From Thauera sp. (lineage in GTDB: Bacteria > Pseudomonadota > Gammaproteobacteria > Burkholderiales > Rhodocyclaceae): a DNA stretch of 50,358 nucleotides. The position numbers and the translations under genes were made by a program. Position 1 is the stretch's first letter. Each line of letters opens with the position of its first letter. Shown here piece by piece: positions 45,627 through 50,358 of this stretch. The stretch lies in the NCBI GenBank assembly GCA_024235615.1, contig JACKMB010000011.1, forward strand, positions 1 to 50,358. The letters run 5' to 3'. The notes under the pieces are model-generated. The model saw nothing but the letters and a program-made list of their open reading frames with translations, had not been told where the DNA came from and ran no database searches.

Positions 45627-46820
45627 ATGACCACGGGCGGCGCACCACGGCGCGAAGGCCCCGTTGCGCTGTCCGCGCTCTTCGACGAGGCCCTGCAGCA
45701 CCTGCAGCCGGCGCAGGGAACGGCGCCGGCCGCCGACGGTTTCCTCTACAGCGGCAACCGCCATGAGAGCGTGCCGCGCAGGCTGTTCCTCGACCGGCGC
45801 CTGACGCCGCTGGAGCGAAACGCCTGGCAGGTGTTCCGCCTGCAGCTCAACGACGACGGCGTGACCGCCTTTCCCACCTACGACCAGCTCCGCCCCTATC
45901 TGGCGTCCATGCCCTGTGCGGCGCAAGCCTCGCACGAGACCGTGGCGCGCGCCTTGACGCTGCTGCGGCTGACGCGCTGGCTCAGCCTGGTGCGGCGGCG
46001 GCGCGATCCCAAGACCGGCCGTATCCAAGGCAACCTCTACGTGCTGCACGACGAACCGCTGTCGCCCTTCGAGGCGATGCAGCTCGACCCGGACTACCTG
46101 GGCCTGGTGAGTCAGGCGCTCACGCACGCGGCGAAGGCGGTGCAGGTCGTGGGCATGAACACGCTGCGAGAGATCGCCGAAGACCCGCTGCTCAGCGGGC
46201 GCACGCTGCCGACCCGTCTGCAAGTGCTGGCGCAGCGCATGGCGCGGCATGGCTGGACGACGCCAGGTTATCCACAGGAGGGTGCGGACCACGAATCCGA
46301 AGAAGGCCAGGAAGCCCTGCTTCGGAATGACGCGCGCCCGTCTTCGGAATCCGAAGCAGGGCCGAAACCCGCGCCGGACGGCTCTCTTCGGATTCCGAAG
46401 GAGGACCGTACAGTACGTAATGATCGTATAAATGAAGTACGTACAGTACCGCGCGCGAGGGCCTTGCAGAACCTGCGGCTGCCCGAGCGTTTCCTGCGCT
46501 TGAAGGACGAGCAGCAGGCCGGCGCGCTGGTGGCGCTGCAGCAGGTGGACGAGGCGCAGCGGCAGGCCGTGCTCGACGAGTGGGCGGCACGCTGTGGCGG
46601 CAGTACGGTGCGCAATCCCGCCGGCTACTTGTTCGGCATCATCCAGAAGGCGATCCGCGGGGAGTTCAAGGCGTGGGCGGGCAACGACGCAGCAGCGCCG
46701 CCCGCGCCGCGAGCTGCGGGGCCGGCGCCATCGTCGTCGCCTTCGGCTTCCCGCCCAGCCGACCCCGAGGTGGCGCGCGCCTACCTCGCACGGCTGCGTT
46801 CAGCCTTGCGCGATCCCTGA
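45627..46820 (+). CDS. STY4528-type ICE replication protein
   Basis: 397 residues. Belongs to the pathogenicity-island replication protein family of ICEclc/PFGI-1-like elements. N-terminal part has a winged-helix-like region (LTPLERNAWQVFRLQLNDDG; AQASHETVARALTLLRLTRW) and the C-terminal part contains LQQVDEAQRQAVLDEWAAR, typical of this family. Between them lies an acidic low-complexity linker whose DNA holds a DnaA box, iterons and an AT-rich run (46268-46449), listed separately. Initiator function is by family and by this arrangement. Confidence 0.85.
   Translation: MTTGGAPRREGPVALSALFDEALQHLQPAQGTAPAADGFLYSGNRHESVPRRLFLDRRLTPLERNAWQVFRLQLNDDGVTAFPTYDQLRPYLASMPCAAQASHETVARALTLLRLTRWLSLVRRRRDPKTGRIQGNLYVLHDEPLSPFEAMQLDPDYLGLVSQALTHAAKAVQVVGMNTLREIAEDPLLSGRTLPTRLQVLAQRMARHGWTTPGYPQEGADHESEEGQEALLRNDARPSSESEAGPKPAPDGSLRIPKEDRTVRNDRINEVRTVPRARALQNLRLPERFLRLKDEQQAGALVALQQVDEAQRQAVLDEWAARCGGSTVRNPAGYLFGIIQKAIRGEFKAWAGNDAAAPPAPRAAGPAPSSSPSASRPADPEVARAYLARLRSALRDP
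46268..46449 (+). other. Putative replication origin inside the rep gene
   Basis: Elements in order: a perfect DnaA box TTATCCACA (46268-46276); half-palindromes GAATCCGAAG (46293-46302) and CTTCGGAATG (46320-46329); full palindromes CTTCGGAATCCGAAG (46342-46356) and its reverse complement (46386-46400), with B, C and D centres at 22- and 44-bp steps; two exact direct repeats CGTACAGTAC (46407-46416 and 46440-46449), 33 bp apart, around an AT-rich stretch (46417-46440, 29% GC by count). Codons 46407-46448 are 14 in a row ending in A or T. The layout recalls lambda O, whose gene contains the origin. Confidence 0.55.
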
Positions 46821-46821
46821 G

Positions 46822-46838
46822 CGATCCCCAGGGGATAG
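46822..46838. repeat. ICE palindrome, copy 1
   Basis: CGATCCCCAGGGGATAG, one mismatch to the CTATCCCCAGGGGATAG form, immediately after the replication gene stop. Flanking bases continue to match the second copy for about 42 bp in all. Confidence 0.8.
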
Positions 46839-46876
46839 ACGGAACAGGTCGCCTTCCGGCTGGGGGAGCAGACCGC

Positions 46877-46906
46877 TTGGAACTGTGCTCAAACTGTGCG
46901 TATAAT
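46877..46906 (+). promoter_or_regulatory. Promoter with GTGC repeats before the toxin-antitoxin pair
   Basis: TTGGAA (46877-46882), 18-bp gap, perfect TATAAT (46901-46906). AACTGTGC occurs twice within it (46881-46888 and 46892-46899), and a third GTGC follows at 46907-46910, in about one helical turn each, as expected of an operator for autorepression by the antitoxin. Start near 46913, 28 bases before the ATG. Confidence 0.65.
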
Positions 46907-46940
46907 GTGCTCGTGATTCCTTGCCTTTGGGAGCAACGTC

Positions 46941-47312
46941 ATGGCCTCTACCGCTTTCGCGGATGTGCTCGAATCGGTGCGTGAAGCCGGCACGTCCCGC
47001 TTTTCCGCCACGAACGTCGCCGATGCCCTGGGCCTGCAGTACCAGGATCTGGCCACGCTGGCTGGCGTGCACCGCAACACCCTGCGCACCCACCCCGAGT
47101 CACCGCGACTCCAGGCCGCGCTGCGTGATCTGATGCGGGTGCTATCGGCCGCCTCGGCGGTGCAGCCGGATACCGCACGTGCGTTCTTCATGGTCAAGAA
47201 CGAGCCCATCCCGGCGTTCCACCACAAGACCCTGCTGCAGTTGGTGCAGGAAGGACGCACCGACGATGCGATCGACTACCTGGAGTCGATCAGTGCAGGG
47301 TTCACCGGATGA
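46941..47312 (+). CDS. Xre/MbcA/ParS-type antitoxin
   Basis: 123 residues. N-terminal helix-turn-helix-like part (FSATNVADALGLQYQDLATL; GVHRNTLRTHPES) and a C-terminal DUF2384-type toxin-binding segment (ARAFFMVKNEPIPAF; TDDAIDYLESISAGFTG). Pairs with RES toxins. It sits upstream of and overlaps the toxin by ATGA, the usual order for this type. Confidence 0.88.
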   Translation: MASTAFADVLESVREAGTSRFSATNVADALGLQYQDLATLAGVHRNTLRTHPESPRLQAALRDLMRVLSAASAVQPDTARAFFMVKNEPIPAFHHKTLLQLVQEGRTDDAIDYLESISAGFTG

Positions 47313-47836
47313 TCCTCCTCGACCTGCCGCCCGGCACCACGCTATTTCGCGCGCACACCCCGCAGTGGGCCAGCCGGCCCACCAGCGGCGCCGGTGCGGC
47401 GGCCAAGGGCGGGCGCTTCAACCGGGAGGGCGTCGAGGCGCTGTATCTGTCGCTGGAGGAAGCGACCGCGCTACGCGAATACCAGCAGACCTCGCCCTTC
47501 CTGCCGCCCTGCACGATGTGCTCGTACACCGTGGCATTGCGCGAGCTGGTCGATCTGCGGCAGCTCCACCGCGGCGAACCTTGGGACGAGCTGTGGCACG
47601 ACTGGCGCGAGGACTGGCGCCATCTGAAATTCGACCTTCACATCGAGCCGCCCACCTGGGTGCTGGGCGACATGGTGCTGGCCCAGGGCCATACCGGAAT
47701 CCTGTTCCCCAGCCAGGCGAACGATGGCGGCACCAATGTCGTGGTGTTCGTGGATCGGCTCAGGGATGGCAATTCGGTCGAGGCCAACGATCCCGACGGG
47801 CGACTGCCCCGCGACCAATCCAGTTGGACGCGCTGA
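47309..47836 (+). CDS. RES-family NAD-degrading toxin
   Basis: 175 residues. RES toxins (MbcT, ParT) attack NAD+ or ADP-ribosylate targets and stop growth. The family R, E and S are in GGRFNREG, the SLEEATALREYQQ region and a later Ser. The C-terminal ILFPSQANDGGTNVVVF block is also typical. Neutralised by the upstream antitoxin. Inserted between the replication gene and the TIGR03761 gene of the ICE, probably as an addiction module. No lesion seen. Confidence 0.88.
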   Translation: MILLDLPPGTTLFRAHTPQWASRPTSGAGAAAKGGRFNREGVEALYLSLEEATALREYQQTSPFLPPCTMCSYTVALRELVDLRQLHRGEPWDELWHDWREDWRHLKFDLHIEPPTWVLGDMVLAQGHTGILFPSQANDGGTNVVVFVDRLRDGNSVEANDPDGRLPRDQSSWTR

Positions 47837-47881
47837 CTCCACGGCGCGGATTCGCACTCCACCCTTCGGCCCGCCGCTGAG

Positions 47882-47898
47882 CTATCCCCAGGGGATAG
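47882..47898. repeat. ICE palindrome, copy 2
   Basis: CTATCCCCAGGGGATAG, extended by G and C on the two sides to 19 bp (47881-47899). Lies 45 bp after the RES toxin stop and 121 bp before the TIGR03761 gene. The gap contains nothing else I can name. Confidence 0.85.
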
Positions 47899-48019
47899 CC
47901 GGCACACACAGCCTTCCGTGCGGAACAAACCGGGCGCGCATGGGCTGCGGTTTGTTGACTGAAAGCCTTCCGGCCGATGCCGATGCTGGCGACTCGCTTC
48001 TTCACCACGAGTCGCTCCG

Positions 48020-48796
48020 ATGGCCAACGAACGCACAGAACCCCTGCAACTGAATCTCGGATCGCTGCGCAGCGCGATGTCGCTGACGCTGCACACCCAC
48101 CATGCTTCGCGCATTTGGCATGGCCGCGCGCCGACAGAGGAACGCCCCGGCATCGTCGGCCTCAACGGTTTCATCAGCGTGATGAACAAGATGAAGCGTG
48201 GCGCCGAGCAGGACGATCCCTACTCGGACTGGTGGATGCTGCGCGTCGAGGACAAGCTGGCCGATACCAAGACCCGCTTGCAGACGTTGCGCGAACAGGT
48301 GGATCAGGCCCTGTCCGACGTGCCGCCCGCGCTGTCTCTGGGCGAAAACATGAACGTGCAGCCGGTGAAGCTGCCGCTGTTCGTCAACGCGCAGCTCGGC
48401 TTCAGGGCGGTGTACCTGCTGGCCGACTACGACGACCTGGCGCGCAAGCTGATCCTGGCGCACCACACGGCGCTGATCGACCGCAGCACGCTGGAGCGCT
48501 GGCTCAACGACGGGGCGCATGCGCTGCGCAGCCTGTTCTCCCTGGCCCAGCAGTACCGCTACTCCGGCACGACGCGCGACGACTTCGCGGCGAAGAACGC
48601 CGCGGCGCGGGCGGCGCTGGAGAAGTTCGGCGAGCTGCCGCAGGATGTGCTCGAAGGCACGCGCCGTTCGCGCTTTGCGCCACCTATCGTGCGGCGGGGG
48701 AATCGGTCCGAGGCACCGGCGGCTGACGCCTCGGAACCAGGAATCGCCGATGGTGCCGCCGACGTCGCCGTGCAAGACGAGGGTACCAAGGCATGA
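48020..48796 (+). CDS. TIGR03761 (PFL_4669) family ICE protein
   Basis: 258 residues. Recognised by RIWHGRAP, FISVMNKMKRGAEQDDPYSD and LPLFVNAQLGFRAVYLLADY blocks. This family is a standard member of the ICEclc/PFGI-1 backbone between rep and the single-strand binding protein. Function is not known. The last 40 residues are Ala/Asp-rich and variable. Overlaps the DUF3158 gene by ATGA. Confidence 0.87.
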   Translation: MANERTEPLQLNLGSLRSAMSLTLHTHHASRIWHGRAPTEERPGIVGLNGFISVMNKMKRGAEQDDPYSDWWMLRVEDKLADTKTRLQTLREQVDQALSDVPPALSLGENMNVQPVKLPLFVNAQLGFRAVYLLADYDDLARKLILAHHTALIDRSTLERWLNDGAHALRSLFSLAQQYRYSGTTRDDFAAKNAAARAALEKFGELPQDVLEGTRRSRFAPPIVRRGNRSEAPAADASEPGIADGAADVAVQDEGTKA

Positions 48797-49341
48797 CGGC
48801 AGCGTCTCCTTCCGGTCGTCCAGCACGCTTCATTCCGCTGGGACAGGCGGACTTCCAGCGGCTGGAACATGCAGGCTACCTAAAAGGCCTTTTACAGCCT
48901 TTTAAAGGTAAGGGGAGTCTGGAGACCTGGGCCAGCCAGTGCACGGCGCTGCGCGACGAGCTGATCGCCCTGGCACAACGGCAGGTGTTGCCACAGGCGC
49001 GGGCCTATCCCTTCAGCCTCCTCGATGTGCAACTGGCCCAGCAGACGACTGGCGCAGGGACGACCTTTCTGCGCTGGCGCAACCTCGACCGTTCGGTCAT
49101 GGGCGTGGCCTTGTGGGAATCGCTGCTCGATCGCCCCGCGACACCGGCTGCGCTGATCGACGACCTGTATGCGATGGAACTGCAGCGCATCGCGCTGAAC
49201 ATGCAGATCAGCCTGACCCATGGCATCGCCCGCCACGCCCTGGAATGCGCCAGCAGGATGGCACAGGCCGAGGCGACCTATCTGCGGCGTGTCCACGGGC
49301 ATGTCGCTTCCATTCCCACCACCCCCAAGAAGTCACCATGA
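48793..49341 (+). CDS. DUF3158 family ICE protein
   Basis: 182 residues. Typical start (FIPLGQADFQRLEHAGYLKG; PFKGKGSLETWASQC). Backbone gene between TIGR03761 and ssb; function unknown. Codons for YLKGLLQPFKGKG (about 48878-48916) are mostly A/T-ending and form palindromes, in contrast to the rest of the gene. Overlaps ssb by ATGA. Confidence 0.85.
   Translation: MTAASPSGRPARFIPLGQADFQRLEHAGYLKGLLQPFKGKGSLETWASQCTALRDELIALAQRQVLPQARAYPFSLLDVQLAQQTTGAGTTFLRWRNLDRSVMGVALWESLLDRPATPAALIDDLYAMELQRIALNMQISLTHGIARHALECASRMAQAEATYLRRVHGHVASIPTTPKKSP
48881..48908. repeat. Palindrome cluster inside the DUF3158 gene
   Basis: TAAAAGGCCTTTTA (48881-48894) is a perfect 14-bp palindrome. CCTTTTACAG and CCTTTTAAAG follow as tandem 10-mers (48888-48907). 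Rare-codon use here suggests the DNA rather than the protein is constrained. Confidence 0.6.
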
Positions 49342-49721
49342 GCACCCACTTCGTCGGCGAGGGCAACATCGGTTCTGCGCCGGAGTACCGCGAATTCCCC
49401 AACGGCAACGACGAGCCACGCAGGTTGCTGCGCCTGAACGTCTACTTCGACAATCCGATCCCGAAGAAGGATGGCGAATATGAGGACCGCGGCGGCTTCT
49501 GGGCGCCGGTGGAACTGTGGCATCGCGATGCCGGGCACTGGCAGTCGCTGTACCAGAAGGGCATGCGCGTACTGGTCGAAGGACGCACCGTGCGCGACGA
49601 ATGGGAGGACGCCGACGAGAACGAGCGGGTTACCTTCAAGATCGAAGCCCGGCGCGTCGGCATCCTGCCATACCGCATCGAGGCGGTGAGGCTCAGTTCC
49701 AAGCCGACCGGGGGCCAGTGA
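49338..49721 (+). CDS. ssb: ICE single-stranded DNA-binding protein
   Basis: 127 residues from ATG 49338. OB-fold with FVGEGNIGSAPEYREFPNG, LNVYFDNPIPKKDG and FWAPVELWHR; conserved VLVEGRTVRDEW. Shorter than chromosomal SSB and without the acidic DDDIPF-type tail, as usual for ICE copies. Likely coats DNA during ICE replication or transfer. Confidence 0.85.
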   Translation: MSTHFVGEGNIGSAPEYREFPNGNDEPRRLLRLNVYFDNPIPKKDGEYEDRGGFWAPVELWHRDAGHWQSLYQKGMRVLVEGRTVRDEWEDADENERVTFKIEARRVGILPYRIEAVRLSSKPTGGQ

Positions 49722-49776
49722 CCAAGCATAGTGGGCGGCTGTAGCAACCGTCAGACGCCCGCCATGCACCAGTGGG

Positions 49777-49793
49777 CTATCCCCCGGGGATAG
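49777..49793. repeat. ICE palindrome, copy 3
   Basis: CTATCCCCCGGGGATAG, differing from copy 2 only at the central base. Lies 55 bp after ssb, at the start of a 425-bp stretch without a protein gene. Confidence 0.85.
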
Positions 49794-49849
49794 TTTCACT
49801 GCGTTCCACCGGGTTCCAGGCCGCCCTCCCGATACCAATCTCCCGCCCC

Positions 49850-49995
49850 TTGTAGATTCCAGATTGATCTTTATAAGAATGATTGGTGCGCTGTGGAGCT
49901 TGTGGACGAAGGGCCGCGCGGTGGGGAAGTCGTCAGACTTTTCCACGGCGAGCGGCCCGGTGGCCGACAGGCCATCGTCCACAAATCCACAGCGC
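49850..49995 (+). ncRNA. Candidate structured RNA with its own promoter
   Basis: Promoter-like TTGTAG (49850-49855), 16-bp gap, TATAAG (49872-49877). Transcription would begin near 49884, four bases before a nested hairpin. Outer stem: 49888-49909 pairs with 49975-49995 in two blocks of 10 and 9 bp around a small bulge. Middle stem GGGCCGC (49911-49917) with GCGGCCC (49952-49958). Apical stem GTGGGGAAGTC (49921-49931) with GACTTTTCCAC (49936-49946), loop GTCA, using two G-U pairs that exist only on the plus-strand RNA. No T tract follows. Could be an IS110 bridge-type RNA, or an ICE hairpin such as a single-strand origin. Confidence 0.5.
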
Positions 49996-50146
49996 GAGTC
50001 GTTTCGGGCACGGCGGCGCAGCCTGTACGCCCTCTGGGCCTCGAAGCCCGCGTGTGAGCAGATGGCGCGCCGTCGCGACCGTTCCTCCGGAGCCCGAACA
50101 GTTGCTGGACTGAACATCGCATTTGCAAGGATGGGAGGGTAGGAAC

Positions 50147-50358
50147 ATGCCCGAACCGATCGTTGTGGGCATCGACATCGCCAAGCTGACTTTCGATGCC
50201 GCATAGGCGTGACGGCGGAAGTGCGGACGTTTCCAAACGACGACGCCGGTCACGAAGCGCTGATCACGGTCTTGGCCGGGCAGACGGTCGAACTGATCGC
50301 GATGGAGGCCACCGGTGGCCCCAAGCGGGATCTGGCCTGTGTGCTGCAGGCGGCCGAT
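50147..50358 (+). pseudogene. IS110-family transposase, frameshifted and cut by the right edge
   Basis: ATG 50147 encodes EPIVVGIDIAKLTFDAA, the start of an IS110-type DEDD (RuvC-like) transposase with its first Asp in GIDIAK. A stop follows at 50204-50206. The homologous sequence continues in the -1 frame as GVTAEVRTFPNDDAGHEA and VELIAMEATGGPKRDLAC, which holds the Glu of the EATG motif. A single frame change therefore breaks the gene, unless it is a sequencing error. The element extends past the window. Confidence 0.75.

Overview
The window reads as about 42 kb of chromosome from a GC-rich denitrifying betaproteobacterium, most likely Rhodocyclales (Thauera/Azoarcus/Zoogloea type), followed by about 8 kb of a foreign integrative and conjugative element (ICE). 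The lineage call rests on gene content and codon bias: gmk-rpoZ-spoT, a DUF3460 protein, a napFDAGHBC nitrate reductase operon, system I cytochrome c maturation, a PEP-CTERM protein with a sigma54-type promoter, and a dad locus. No rRNA or tRNA gene was recognised.

Layout. 1-4643: a type III restriction-modification pair, mod (cut by the left edge) and res. 4818-9354 (minus): hemW, rdgB, rph, a PP2C phosphatase and a soluble Ser/Thr kinase. 9446-15259 (plus): yicC, gmk, rpoZ, spoT, a DUF3460 protein and an exonuclease with a GIY-YIG-like region. 15256-25190: respiratory nitrate block with a Crp/Fnr-type regulator, a NarX/NarL-like two-component system and napFDAGHBC; a perfect FNR/DNR site lies just before napF. 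25309-32520: ccmABCDEFGHI, which attaches haem to NapB, NapC and the multihaem cytochrome further on. 32626-36296: alanine catabolism (dadX, dadA, divergent Lrp-type regulator), with a 680-bp repeat-rich gap between dadX and dadA. 36337-41977: an IclR-type regulator, an octahaem cytochrome with HEAT/TPR-like C-terminus, a secreted sulfatase and a PEP-CTERM protein.

42018-50358 is a mosaic. A decayed hsdM fragment runs into a ParA whose P-loop is missing. The conserved module of ICEclc/PFGI-1-type elements follows: parA, a small Shi-position gene, parB, DUF2857, STY4528-type replication protein, a Xre/RES toxin-antitoxin pair, TIGR03761, DUF3158 and ssb. A frameshifted IS110-family transposase start is cut by the right edge.

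The most interesting signals are in the ICE part and lie at DNA or RNA level. (1) The replication gene carries a perfect DnaA box, palindromic iterons, two 10-bp direct repeats and an AT-rich run of 14 consecutive A/T-ending codons, which looks like a replication origin inside its own initiator gene. (2) A promoter-like sequence is followed at once by a long nested hairpin whose two wobble pairs favour a plus-strand RNA, upstream of the IS110 transposase. (3) A 17-bp palindrome recurs three times between ICE modules and brackets the toxin-antitoxin pair. (4) A run of rare codons in the DUF3158 gene encodes another palindrome cluster. All are read by eye and none has been tested by computation.
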